Source: Paracoccaceae bacterium
GTDB taxonomy: Bacteria > Pseudomonadota > Alphaproteobacteria > Rhodobacterales > Rhodobacteraceae
DNA: 48,587 nt
Assembly: GCA_030758115.1 (NCBI GenBank)
Contig: JANREX010000004.1
Location: forward strand, 2,694-51,280
Direction of reading: 5' to 3'
A program made the position numbers and the translations under genes. This document shows, one piece after another, positions 10,492-18,713 of this stretch (position 1 is the first letter of the stretch; each line of letters begins with the position of its first letter). The notes below the pieces were generated by a model. That model was given only the letters and a program-made list of their open reading frames with translations, made no database searches and was not told the DNA's origin.

Positions 10492-11268
10492 TCAGCGCCC
10501 TTCGAAACTGGCGGGGCGCTTTTCCAGAAAGGCCAGCACGCCTTCCTTGAAGTCGCGGGTCTTGCCGCAGGTGCCCTGAAAACGGCCTTCCATGGCCAGC
10601 TGATCCTCGAGGCTGTTGTCCCAGCTGCCGCGGATCGCCTGTTTCACATGGGCAAAGGCCACGGTCGGGCCCTTCGCCAGATGCGCGGCGCGGGCGCGCC
10701 AGGTCGCGTCAAAAGCGTCATCGGCCACGGCCTCCCAGATCAGGCCCCAGTCATCGGCCTGTTGGGCGCTGATCTTGTCGGCGAAAAGCGCGGCCCCCAT
10801 GGCCTTGGCCGTGCCCATCTGGCGCGTCATCCAATAGGTGCCCCCCGCATCCGGGATCAGGCCGATCCGGGTGAAGGCCTGCAGGAAATAGGCGCTTTGC
10901 GTGGCGATCACCACATCGGCGGCCAGCGCAAGGTTGGCCCCTGCCCCGGCGGCCGCGCCGTTCACGGCGCTGATCGTCGGGATCGGGCAGTCATAGATCG
11001 CCTTGAGCATGGGCAGGTATTCATCCCGCAGCGTCCGCTCCATATCCAGGTTGGCGGCATTGGCCCGGTCGCTGAGGTCCTGCCCCGAACAGAAGGCCCG
11101 CCCCGCGCCTGTCAGCACCAGCACCCGCGCATCCTTGCCCGCCTGGCGCGCGGCATCGGCGATCTCGGCCCGCATCTGGGTGTTCAGCGCGTTCATCTTG
11201 TCCGCGCGGTTGAGGGTCAGCACCGCAACATCATCGGTGATGTCCAGCGTGATGGTCTGATACTGCAT
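10492..11268 (-). CDS. Enoyl-CoA hydratase/isomerase, PaaG-like
   Basis: Crotonase-fold enzyme of 258 residues. The oxyanion-hole segments are visible: AFCSGQDLSDR near residue 65 and NGAAAGAGANLALAADVV near residue 105. The SGQDLSDR form and FTRIGLIPDAGGTYWM match the PaaG type (2-(1,2-epoxy-1,2-dihydrophenyl)acetyl-CoA isomerase of phenylacetate degradation) better than short-chain enoyl-CoA hydratase. However, no other paa gene is nearby, so the substrate remains open. It is the last gene of a long minus-strand block and sits 78 bases downstream of ccmH. Confidence 0.87.
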   Translation of the reverse strand: MQYQTITLDITDDVAVLTLNRADKMNALNTQMRAEIADAARQAGKDARVLVLTGAGRAFCSGQDLSDRANAANLDMERTLRDEYLPMLKAIYDCPIPTISAVNGAAAGAGANLALAADVVIATQSAYFLQAFTRIGLIPDAGGTYWMTRQMGTAKAMGAALFADKISAQQADDWGLIWEAVADDAFDATWRARAAHLAKGPTVAFAHVKQAIRGSWDNSLEDQLAMEGRFQGTCGKTRDFKEGVLAFLEKRPASFEGR

Positions 11269-11346
11269 GGGATCGGCCTTTCCTTGTCTCCGCCTCTTGG
11301 CGATACCTTACCGCAGCGGATCACAAGGAAAAGGTCAAACCCCGCG

Positions 11347-11832
11347 TCAGTCCTCGAGAATCTTGCTGAGCTTGGCCTTTTCCTCATCGCTGAGGGTGCC
11401 TGCCCCGACCTCGGGCGCGGCCTGGCGGGTGCGCAGATAGCCGATCCCCACCCCGAGGGCCAGAAGCAGCATCAGGGGTCCCGCCGCCCAGAGCAGCCAG
11501 TTCGCGCCACCCGTGGTGGGTTTCAGCAGCGCGTATTCGCCGTAGCGGTCCACGACGAATTCGATCACTTCCTGATCGCTGTCCCCGGCCGTCAGGCGTT
11601 CGCGCACAAGGATGCGCATGTCGCGGGCCAGTTCGGCGTTCGATTCGTCGATGCTTTCGTTCCGGCACACCATGCAGCGCAGACCGCGCGACAGTTCGCG
11701 CGCGCGGGCCTCCAGGGCGGGATCCGCCAGGATCTCGTCCGGCAGCACGGCCCAAGCCTGCGTCGCGGTGAAAGGGGCCAGCGGCCCCAGCATGGCCAGG
11801 GCCAGCCACAGGCTCAGCGCAAGACGTGTCAT
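11347..11832 (-). CDS. ccmH: Cytochrome c maturation protein CcmH (CycL type)
   Basis: Periplasmic thiol-redox component that reduces apocytochrome c cysteines and presents them to the CcmF heme lyase. The 161-residue protein has a signal peptide (residues about 1-28), the redox motif LRCMVC with Cys53 and Cys56 inside LRCMVCRNESIDESN, and one membrane helix near residues 111-133. There is no fused CcmI-like TPR region. The start overlaps the ccmF stop by four bases (ATGA on the minus strand), so CcmF and CcmH, which form one complex, are translationally coupled. Confidence 0.95.
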   Translation of the reverse strand: MTRLALSLWLALAMLGPLAPFTATQAWAVLPDEILADPALEARARELSRGLRCMVCRNESIDESNAELARDMRILVRERLTAGDSDQEVIEFVVDRYGEYALLKPTTGGANWLLWAAGPLMLLLALGVGIGYLRTRQAAPEVGAGTLSDEEKAKLSKILED

Positions 11833-13805
11833 TCCGCGGGAACCCCGCTGACAGGTGTGCGCCGTGCGGCCCCGGCGGCCACGCGGAAGCGCCGGTCGCT
11901 GATGCTGAGCAAGCCGCCAAGCGCCATCAGGATCGTCCCGCCCCAGATCCAGTTGGCCAGGGGTTTGTAATAGGTCCGGATGGCCCAGCCGCCGTTGTCC
12001 TGCGGATCGCCGATCACCACGTAGACGTCACGCCAGAAGCCGATGTCGATGGCGGCCTCGGTCGTGGGCATCTCCGCCACGGGGTAGAAGCGCTTCTCGG
12101 GGTTCAGCGTGGCGATTGCATCGCCATTGCGGGCCAGATCCACCCAACCCATGGTCGAGATATAGTTCGGCCCTTCGACCCGCTGCACATCCGTCAGCGT
12201 CAAGGTGAAGCCCGCCACCTCGAAAGGTTCGTTGAACTGCACGACGCGGATATCTTCCTGCTGCCAGGCCAGAAGCCCCGCAATGCCCAGCATGGTCACG
12301 CCAAGCCCGGAATGCGCGACCGTCTTGCCCCAGTCCGCACGCGGCAGCCGGGTCATGCGCGACAGACGGCCCGACAGCGCGCCGCGTCCGGTGCGCGACC
12401 AGACATCGACCATGGCGCCGAAGATCAGCCAGGATCCCAGGAACATGCCGACCGGCCCCAGGGCCGAGCGGCCGGTCTGGATCGCAAAGGCCAGCAATCC
12501 GATGGACAGGGCCAGGATGAAGGCCGGGATCAAAGGCCGGAAGGTCCGGCCCATGTCGGCACGTTTCCAGGGCATCATGGCCCCGATGGGCAGGATCGCC
12601 CCCAGCACCACCATGAAGGGGGTGAAGGCCATGTCGAAGAAGGGCGGCCCCACGGACAGCTTGCGATCGAACAGCATCTCGGCGATCAGCGGCCAGATCG
12701 TACCGATGAAGACCACGAAACAGGACACGGCCAGCAGGATGTTGTTCATCACCAGCGCGCTTTCGCGGCTGACAAGGCTGAAGACGCCCTTGGCCTCCAT
12801 CGCGCTGGCGCGGGCCGCGAACAGGGTCAGCGCGCCGCCCATGAAGAAGCCCAGGATCATCAGGATGAAGACGCCACGCTCGGGGTCGTTGGCGAAGGCA
12901 TGCACACTGGTGATCACGCCGGACCGCACGATGAAGGTGCCGATCAGCGAGAATCCGAACGCCATGATCGCCAGCAGGATGGTCCAGCTTTTCAGGCTTT
13001 CGCGCTTCTCCACCACGATGGCGGAATGCAGCAGGGCGGCGGCCAGAAGCCATGGCATGAAGCTGGCGTTCTCGACCGGATCCCAGAACCAGAAACCGCC
13101 CCAGCCCAGCTCGTAATAGGCCCACCAGCTGCCAAGGCCGATCCCGATGGTCAGGTTCAGCCAGGCCAGCAGCGTCCAGGGACGCACCCAGCGGCCCCAT
13201 GCGGCGTCAACGCGGCCCTCGATCAGTGCGGCGACCGCGAAGGAGAAGGTCAGGCTCAGCCCCACGTAACCGAGGTAGAGGAAGGGCGGATGAAAGGCGA
13301 GGCCCGGATCCTGCAGCAGCGGGTTCAGGTCCTGCCCGTCAAAGGGCGGGACCGACATGCGCAGGAAAGGGTTCGAGGTGAAGATGATGAAGGCGAAAAA
13401 CGCCACAGCGACCGAGGACTGGACCGCAAGCACCCGCGCCTTGAGCGTGGGCGGCAGGTTGCCGCCGAACCATGCGGCCATGGCGCCGAAGAGTGTCAGG
13501 ATCAGCACCCACAGCAGCATCGAGCCTTCGTGATTCCCCCAGACACCGCTGATCTTGTAGATCATCGGCTTGAGCGAATGCGAGTTCTGCACCACCAGCG
13601 CGACCGAGAAATCCGATGTCACGAAGGCATAGGTCAGCGCCCCGAAGGAAAATGCCGTCAGCATGAACTGGGCGTTGGCGGCAGGTTCTGCCATGGCCAT
13701 CCACCCCGGCCAGCGCTTGTGCGCGCCGATCATGGGCACCACCGCCTGCACGCAGGCGACGAGGAAGGCGAGGATGAGGGCGAAATGTCCGAGCTCTGTA
13801 ATCAT
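11829..13805 (-). CDS. ccmF: Cytochrome c heme lyase subunit CcmF
   Basis: Polytopic inner-membrane protein that attaches heme, delivered by CcmE, to apocytochrome c. The protein is 658 residues, starting MITELGHFALILAFLVACVQ at 13805. The open frame runs upstream to 13985, but that extension is not membrane-like and would enter the holin gene. The tryptophan-rich WWD heme-handling motif is clear (GWGGFWFWDPVENASFMPW, about residues 225-245), and periplasmic histidines flank it in the family. Gene order downstream is ccmF-ccmH. Upstream, a holin/endolysin pair separates it from ccmE. Confidence 0.96.
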   Translation of the reverse strand: MITELGHFALILAFLVACVQAVVPMIGAHKRWPGWMAMAEPAANAQFMLTAFSFGALTYAFVTSDFSVALVVQNSHSLKPMIYKISGVWGNHEGSMLLWVLILTLFGAMAAWFGGNLPPTLKARVLAVQSSVAVAFFAFIIFTSNPFLRMSVPPFDGQDLNPLLQDPGLAFHPPFLYLGYVGLSLTFSFAVAALIEGRVDAAWGRWVRPWTLLAWLNLTIGIGLGSWWAYYELGWGGFWFWDPVENASFMPWLLAAALLHSAIVVEKRESLKSWTILLAIMAFGFSLIGTFIVRSGVITSVHAFANDPERGVFILMILGFFMGGALTLFAARASAMEAKGVFSLVSRESALVMNNILLAVSCFVVFIGTIWPLIAEMLFDRKLSVGPPFFDMAFTPFMVVLGAILPIGAMMPWKRADMGRTFRPLIPAFILALSIGLLAFAIQTGRSALGPVGMFLGSWLIFGAMVDVWSRTGRGALSGRLSRMTRLPRADWGKTVAHSGLGVTMLGIAGLLAWQQEDIRVVQFNEPFEVAGFTLTLTDVQRVEGPNYISTMGWVDLARNGDAIATLNPEKRFYPVAEMPTTEAAIDIGFWRDVYVVIGDPQDNGGWAIRTYYKPLANWIWGGTILMALGGLLSISDRRFRVAAGAARRTPVSGVPAE

Positions 13806-13930
13806 GCGCCTGTTATAGAACTTCCACAGGAGCGGGCCAAACGGAATCGGTATTCCACGGTGTTCACATTGTCGCGGCCCTGCGTCGCAGGCCGCGGGCA
13901 GCAGCGCGATCCCGCGCGGCCAGGGCAGGT

Positions 13931-14551
13931 TCAGCGGCCACCCAGCGGGTCCGCATGGGCCCCCGTGCCATTCACCGCGCGCCATTCGGTCAGGGCGGGA
14001 TTGTCGCCCCCCTCGGGTCTGTCCAAGCCGTCAGCGGTTTCGCGGCCCGTCCCTGCCACGTCCGGCGCGGAGACCTCACCGCCCGTTTCCAGCGCCTGCA
14101 ACGCCCTCAGGTTTTCGACGACATGCGGCACCTGTGCCATGCTTTGCGCCACGCGGATCTGGAATTGCTGCCCCTTGGCCTGATGACGCGCCCCGAAATA
14201 GAAGGACACGATCGCCCCCAACAGCCACCAGAGCGGTTCGGGCACCAGCGCGATTCCCTGCATCCGGCTGGCAAACCAGACCGGATCGACCATGGCCGAG
14301 ACGAAAAGGCCCAGCGTGCCCAAGGCCATCAGCGGGCGCGGCAAGCGGTTGGCCGCATCGACCGCACGGTCATACCAGCCCTGACGGGCCAGCGCGAATT
14401 CCGCCCCGAACTGCGCCAGGGCCGCCTGCCGCAAGGCGATCTCGCGCCCTGCCCCTTCTTCCGCGTTCTCGCGAAAGACCTCGGCGGTTTCGCGCAGGAC
14501 ATTGCGCCCGCCGCCGAAGACCGCGCCCAGTACCGTGTCGATCAATGCCAT
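13931..14551 (-). CDS. Holin of the GTA 3TM type
   Basis: The 206-residue protein begins MALIDTVLGAVFGGGRNVLR, matching the start I know for GTA-associated holins (Pfam GTA_holin_3TM). An amphipathic N-terminal region is followed by two clear membrane helices (about residues 74-96 and 104-121) and a soluble, acidic C-terminal tail. In Rhodobacter capsulatus the homologous pair (rcc00555/rcc00556, endolysin and holin) lyses the small fraction of cells that release gene transfer agent particles. The start overlaps the endolysin stop by ten bases, so the pair is co-translated. It lies 125 bases upstream of ccmF on the same strand. Confidence 0.85.
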   Translation of the reverse strand: MALIDTVLGAVFGGGRNVLRETAEVFRENAEEGAGREIALRQAALAQFGAEFALARQGWYDRAVDAANRLPRPLMALGTLGLFVSAMVDPVWFASRMQGIALVPEPLWWLLGAIVSFYFGARHQAKGQQFQIRVAQSMAQVPHVVENLRALQALETGGEVSAPDVAGTGRETADGLDRPEGGDNPALTEWRAVNGTGAHADPLGGR

Positions 14552-15153
14552 TGTGCAACCCTCGCTGCGAATTCCGCCGCACTCAGGTGATAGCGGGGAT
14601 GGATGAATTCCTCGGCGCGCAGGACCCAGCCGCCCTTGCCACCACTGCGGCTGCGGGCGAACTTGCGGCTGGCGGGGCGCAGATCGGCCAGCCGCAAGTA
14701 ATAGTTGCGTCGCGCGATCCCGTAGGCATCGGCCAGATGGTCGGGTGCTGCGGCATGGGCGGCCTGGGCGGCGGCAATGGTCTGCGGCCCGACCACGCCA
14801 TCGACGGCAACGGGGTGTCCCATCTGGCGCAGCAGACGTTGCAGGATCTTCACCGCATTGGCGCCCGCGTTGACATACATGTCGAAGACGCTGGCCTGTA
14901 TGCCAAGGGGCAGCCTGTCCAGACCGGGACGCTGAAAGTAATGCAGGATGAAGATGTCGGCCGCGCGGGGGCGTGTCATCGCCTCGACGTCATCGACGGT
15001 GATCGCGCCATCATCGGTCAGGTCCAGCCCCAGCCGGCGCAGCGTGCCGATGGTCACGCCATGCTTGGTGGCACCGCCCGGATCGGCGGGGTCGTTCACG
15101 AAGCCGCCCTCGCGGGCGACGATCTGTTCTGCAATCTGTCTGACGTTGAGCAT
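14542..15153 (-). CDS. Endolysin, glycoside hydrolase family 108 (GTA type)
   Basis: Peptidoglycan-cleaving muramidase, 203 residues. The N-terminal GH108 signature is present: catalytic Glu15 in AREGGFVNDPADPGGATKHG (residues 13-32). A predicted peptidoglycan-binding module covers about residues 105-203 (GHPVAVDGVVGPQTIAAAQ). There is no signal peptide, so export must depend on the adjacent holin. It is homologous in type to the R. capsulatus GTA endolysin. It sits 86 bases downstream of ccmE, with no phage structural genes nearby, which argues for a domesticated lysis module and not a prophage remnant. Confidence 0.87.
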   Translation of the reverse strand: MLNVRQIAEQIVAREGGFVNDPADPGGATKHGVTIGTLRRLGLDLTDDGAITVDDVEAMTRPRAADIFILHYFQRPGLDRLPLGIQASVFDMYVNAGANAVKILQRLLRQMGHPVAVDGVVGPQTIAAAQAAHAAAPDHLADAYGIARRNYYLRLADLRPASRKFARSRSGGKGGWVLRAEEFIHPRYHLSAAEFAARVAQWH

Positions 15154-15239
15154 GCGGCCATTTCCCCGGTGTATTCGGGTCAGGCTGATGCATCGGGGTT
15201 AACGGCTGTGAAACACGGCGCGCGGTTGTCGTGCGCCGC

Positions 15240-15704
15240 TCAGCTGTCGGCGCCTTCGGCCTTGGGATCCTTGTAGATACCCTGTTCCTTCAGCGCGTCT
15301 ATCACCTCGGCCGGCATGTAGGTTTCATCATGTTTGGCAAGGATTTCAGAGGCTTCAAAGACACCGTCAATGTAGCGACCGGTGCCGACCATGCCTTCGT
15401 TCTCGCTGAAGAGATCGGGCAGAACGCCGGTATAGACCACCGGAATGCTGGCGCCGCCATCCGTCACACTGAAGCGGATCTGTTCACCCTGCCCGCGCAC
15501 GATGCTGCCTTGCTCGACCAGGCCACCGATCCGGAACACCTCGTTCGGGCCGGGCGGTTCGGCCATGATCTGGCTGGGCGCGCGGAAGAAATTGATCCCG
15601 TCGCGCATGGCGTAACCGATCAGACCGGTCGAGATCAGCAAGGCCACGGCCGCAAGGGCCACGATCTGTATCCGGCGCTTCTTCTTCAAGCCACTCATGG
15701 CCAT
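15240..15704 (-). CDS. ccmE: Heme chaperone CcmE
   Basis: Periplasmic heme carrier anchored by one N-terminal helix (about residues 11-32 after a KKKRR cytoplasmic patch). The 154-residue protein contains the covalent heme-binding histidine His125 and the ligand Tyr129 in EILAKHDETYMP, the family signature. The ATG at 15704 is chosen because GGAGGAG sits seven bases upstream; an ATG two codons later is also possible. It is separated from ccmF and ccmH, its partners, by the endolysin and holin genes. ccmABCD/ccmG and ccmI are not in the window. Confidence 0.96.
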   Translation of the reverse strand: MAMSGLKKKRRIQIVALAAVALLISTGLIGYAMRDGINFFRAPSQIMAEPPGPNEVFRIGGLVEQGSIVRGQGEQIRFSVTDGGASIPVVYTGVLPDLFSENEGMVGTGRYIDGVFEASEILAKHDETYMPAEVIDALKEQGIYKDPKAEGADS

Positions 15705-15746
15705 GGTGCGTCTCCTCCTCGGGTCCCGCGGATCAGGGCCTGCCTG

Positions 15747-16775
15747 TCACGGGAAACACGGGGCCAGCATAAGGCCCGTCGTCTCATTCTCACCTAACAT
15801 CAGATTCGCATTTTGCAATGCTTGCCCGCTGCTACCTTTTGTCAGGTTGTCCAGCGCCGCGATCACGATCGCGCGCCCCTCGCGCCGGTCGGCCACCACG
15901 CCGATATGGCAGAAGTTCGAGCCCCGGATATGCCGGGTGCTGGGGTGCTGGCCGAAGGGCAGCACCTGCAGGAAAGGCTCGGACGCATAGGCGCGCGCCA
16001 GCACGTCATGGATGCGCGCGGCGTCGCCCTTGACATAGACCGTGGCCAGGATGCCCCGGTTGGCCGGGATCAGATGCGGGGTGAACTGCACCTGAACGGG
16101 CCGGCCCGCGATGGCGGAAAATTCCTGATCGAACTCGCCCAGGTGCCGGTGCACACCGCCCACCGAATAAGCGTGATAGCCCTCGGAGAGTTCGGCATGC
16201 AGCAGGTTTTCCTTGAGGCTGCGGCCCGCGCCCGACACGGCGCATTTCAGATCGAGGATGATGTCATCCAGGTCGATCACACCTTCCGCGATCAGCGGGC
16301 GCAGCGCGTATTGACCCGTTGCAGCGTTGCAGCCCGTGCCCGCCACAAGGCGCGCGGCGCGGATCTCGTCGCGGTAGAATTCGGTCAGGCCGTAAACCGC
16401 CTCGGCCTGGCAGTCCAAGGCGGCATGGTCATTGCCATACCAGCGCTTGTATTCCGCCGGATCGCGCAGCCGGAAATCGGCGGACAGGTCCACGATCTTC
16501 AGCGACTTCGGCAGGTCGCGGATCACCTCCTGCGAGGTGGCATGCGGCAGCGCGCAAAAGCACAGATCGACGCCGGAGAAATCAATCTCCTCGATCTTCT
16601 GAAGCACCGGCAGATCAAGGTGGCGCAGATGCGGGAACACATCGGCCATGGCCTGCCCGGCCTTGGAATTGGCGCCCATCGCGGTGATGCGCATGTTGGG
16701 ATGGGTCGCGATCAGGCGGACAAGTTCCGCCCCCGTATAGCCCGAAGCCCCCAGAATCGCGATGTTATGCGTCAT
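15747..16775 (-). CDS. argC: N-acetyl-gamma-glutamyl-phosphate reductase (ArgC)
   Basis: NADPH-dependent reduction of N-acetylglutamyl phosphate in arginine synthesis. The 342-residue type 1 enzyme begins [20 protein letters not shown] (Rossmann loop) and has catalytic Cys in [16 protein letters not shown] and the histidine in [10 protein letters not shown]. The frame is open to 16796, but the start at 16775 fits the family. It is co-directional with murI upstream and ccmE downstream (42-base gap). Confidence 0.97.
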   Translation of the reverse strand: MTHNIAILGASGYTGAELVRLIATHPNMRITAMGANSKAGQAMADVFPHLRHLDLPVLQKIEEIDFSGVDLCFCALPHATSQEVIRDLPKSLKIVDLSADFRLRDPAEYKRWYGNDHAALDCQAEAVYGLTEFYRDEIRAARLVAGTGCNAATGQYALRPLIAEGVIDLDDIILDLKCAVSGAGRSLKENLLHAELSEGYHAYSVGGVHRHLGEFDQEFSAIAGRPVQVQFTPHLIPANRGILATVYVKGDAARIHDVLARAYASEPFLQVLPFGQHPSTRHIRGSNFCHIGVVADRREGRAIVIAALDNLTKGSSGQALQNANLMLGENETTGLMLAPCFP

Positions 16776-16860
16776 GTCGTCTGTCCTTATGCGCACCGGC
16801 GCGATGGCCTGATGCTATGTGTATCATCATTCGCATGAGAAGCGGAAACCTTGACCGGGA

Positions 16861-17676
16861 TCAACCGGCCGACCGAAAGGTGATCTGTCGTCGCAGGAAT
16901 TGCGTCGCACGGTCCGACACGCGGCGCGGATCGCCCGTTGTCAGAAACACATCCTCCTGCCCGCTGCCCAGCATCTCGGGGCGGCGCGCAAGGTAGTCGG
17001 CAAGGCTTTCGGCCACCAGATTCGCCTGGCTGTAGACCTGGACACCATCCCCCAGCGCATCCTGAAAGACCTGCTGCATCAACGGGTAATGGGTGCAGCC
17101 CAGGATCGCGGCCTCGGGGCGGGGCATCTTGCGCTTGAGCGCATCGACATGGCTGCGCACCAGCGCCTCGGCCAGGATCATGTCACCGTCTTCAATGGCA
17201 TCGACCACACCGCCGCAGGCCTGCGCCTCGACATCGACGCCGATCGCGCGAAAGGCCAGTTCGCGCTGAAAGGCGCGGCTGGCAACGGTGGCGGGTGTGG
17301 CGAACAGCGCCACATGTTTCACGGCCACTTCGCGGGGGGGCGAGTTGTCGCCCCATTGCCGTTCGGTCAGCGCCTCGATCAGCGGCACGAAAACGCCCAG
17401 AACCCGCTTGCCGGGCGGCACGCCCGCTTCCTGCATCCGGCGCAGGGCGGCGGCGCTGGCGGTGTTGCAGGCCAGGATCACCAGATCGCAGCCATGCAGC
17501 CACAGGTATTCCACGGCGGCCTTGGTCAGGTTGTAGACATCATCGGCATCACGCACGCCGTAAGGCGCATGGGCATTGTCGCCGTAATAGACGAAATGCA
17601 CATCCGGCAGGCGCTTTGTCACCGCATCGAGAACGGTCAACCCGCCAAGACCACTGTCGAAAATCCCTACTGCCAT
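16861..17676 (-). CDS. murI: Glutamate racemase (MurI)
   Basis: Makes D-glutamate for peptidoglycan. The 271-residue protein begins [19 protein letters not shown] and has both catalytic cysteines in family context: LACNTASA and GCTHYPL. The frame extends upstream to 17775, but those 33 residues overlap the acyltransferase gene and lack similarity, so the ATG at 17676 is used. This leaves 28 bases after the upstream acyltransferase stop, consistent with one transcript. Confidence 0.95.
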   Translation of the reverse strand: MAVGIFDSGLGGLTVLDAVTKRLPDVHFVYYGDNAHAPYGVRDADDVYNLTKAAVEYLWLHGCDLVILACNTASAAALRRMQEAGVPPGKRVLGVFVPLIEALTERQWGDNSPPREVAVKHVALFATPATVASRAFQRELAFRAIGVDVEAQACGGVVDAIEDGDMILAEALVRSHVDALKRKMPRPEAAILGCTHYPLMQQVFQDALGDGVQVYSQANLVAESLADYLARRPEMLGSGQEDVFLTTGDPRRVSDRATQFLRRQITFRSAG

Positions 17677-17704
17677 GCTGCGCCCGGTGCGAGGGCGCGA
17701 CGGA

Positions 17705-18583
17705 TCACGCCCGGTGTTTCTCTTCGAACTCGAACCCGTAATTTCCCGGTTCAAGCGGTGTCGGAGACAGCTCATACGTGGCTTTGCGCAGGAAATCCAT
17801 CATTGCTTTGCTGTCGCCCGCACGTGCCGCGATCTGGTCTGCCGGGATCGGGGCGCCGATGGCGACACGCACGGGCGTGTCCACGCGCTTGGCGAATTCC
17901 TTGATCAGAAGGCCCATGCGCAGCGTGTAATGCAGGTGGCTGGCGATCTGGAACAGGCGGCTTGTGTGCCCGTCGAAACAGATGGGCACGACCGTCGCGC
18001 CCGATTTCGCCACCATCCGGGCGGTAAAACTGCGCCAGCCCGGGTCCATGGGTTGCGCGAAAGGGGTCGCGGCGGTCGACACGGTGCCGCCCGGAAAGAT
18101 CCCGATGGCCCCGCCCTGCGCCAGATAGTCCAGCGCCGTCTTGCGGGTCGCAAGGTTCAGCTGCACCGCCTCTTTCGTCTCGTCGAAGGCGATGGGCAGG
18201 ATCACGCGGGCCAGATCCGGCGCCTTGCAGAAGACGTGATGGGCAAGAATGCGGAAATCGGGCCGCGTGCGCGCCAGGATATGGCCCAGCATCAACCCGT
18301 CCAGAATCCCGTAGGGATGGTTCGCGATCACGATCAGCGGACCCTCGCGCGGGATCAGGTCAAGGCTACCCGCCACCACATCAAGGCTGAGGCCATAGCG
18401 ATCAACCATCACCTGCCAGAAGTCGCGGCCCTGCGCGATCTCCTGCTCATAGCCTGCCGCGCGGCGGATCAGGCTGATGCGGCCGGTGGCGTTTTCCATC
18501 AGGCGGATGAGGGCGCGGCCGCCGCGCGTACTGGCCGAATGGGCATAGCTGATGTCACGGGCGATACTGGATTGGGTCGTCAC
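17705..18583 (-). CDS. Lysophospholipid acyltransferase family protein (PlsC/OlsA-like)
   Basis: Membrane-associated acyltransferase. The HX4D catalytic motif appears as NHPYGILDG and the acceptor-site motif as FPGGTVS. Such enzymes acylate lysophosphatidic acid or, as OlsA, lyso-ornithine lipid. The sequence does not decide the substrate, and no olsB is adjacent. The start is uncertain: I prefer the GTG at 18583 (reading [18 protein letters not shown], about 292 residues with a GGAG upstream). The frame stays open to ATG codons at 18661 and 18676, but that extension is rich in Arg/Ser, looks non-coding and overlaps a large palindrome at 18661-18691. Confidence 0.82.
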   Translation of the reverse strand: MTTQSSIARDISYAHSASTRGGRALIRLMENATGRISLIRRAAGYEQEIAQGRDFWQVMVDRYGLSLDVVAGSLDLIPREGPLIVIANHPYGILDGLMLGHILARTRPDFRILAHHVFCKAPDLARVILPIAFDETKEAVQLNLATRKTALDYLAQGGAIGIFPGGTVSTAATPFAQPMDPGWRSFTARMVAKSGATVVPICFDGHTSRLFQIASHLHYTLRMGLLIKEFAKRVDTPVRVAIGAPIPADQIAARAGDSKAMMDFLRKATYELSPTPLEPGNYGFEFEEKHRA

Positions 18584-18660
18584 GCTGTCATGCTCCGGGC
18601 TGCGCGGTGTCTTTGGCGCGTAACATGCCTTCGAACTGTGACGGTTGCGTGAACGCGACA

Positions 18661-18691
18661 TGACAACGCCCGCCAAAGGCGGGCGCTGTCA
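18661..18691 (-). terminator. Near-perfect 31-bp palindrome, probable terminator of the indolepyruvate oxidoreductase gene
   Basis: TGACA-A-CGCCCGCC (18661-18674), a 3-base loop, then GGCGGGCG-C-TGTCA (18678-18691) form a 13-bp stem with one mismatch. It lies 23 bases after the stop of the minus-strand oxidoreductase gene. There is no T-run, so termination may be partial. Confidence 0.65.
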
Positions 18692-18713
18692 TTTCATGCG
18701 ACGGGTCGGCGGA

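Noticed and set aside
11826-14183. A 785-codon open frame on the plus strand opposite ccmF
   Set aside because: Antisense shadow of ccmF; rich in Gln/His/Arg/Gly without domain signatures.
13931-15153. Prophage remnant
   Set aside because: Only a holin and an endolysin are present, in the size and sequence style of GTA lysis proteins. There are no integrase, structural genes, attachment repeats or base-composition shift.
17705-18676. Longer acyltransferase starting at 18676 or 18661
   Set aside because: The added 26-31 residues are Arg/Ser-rich and unlike the family, and they overlap the 31-bp palindrome; the GTG at 18583 is preferred, though not proven.
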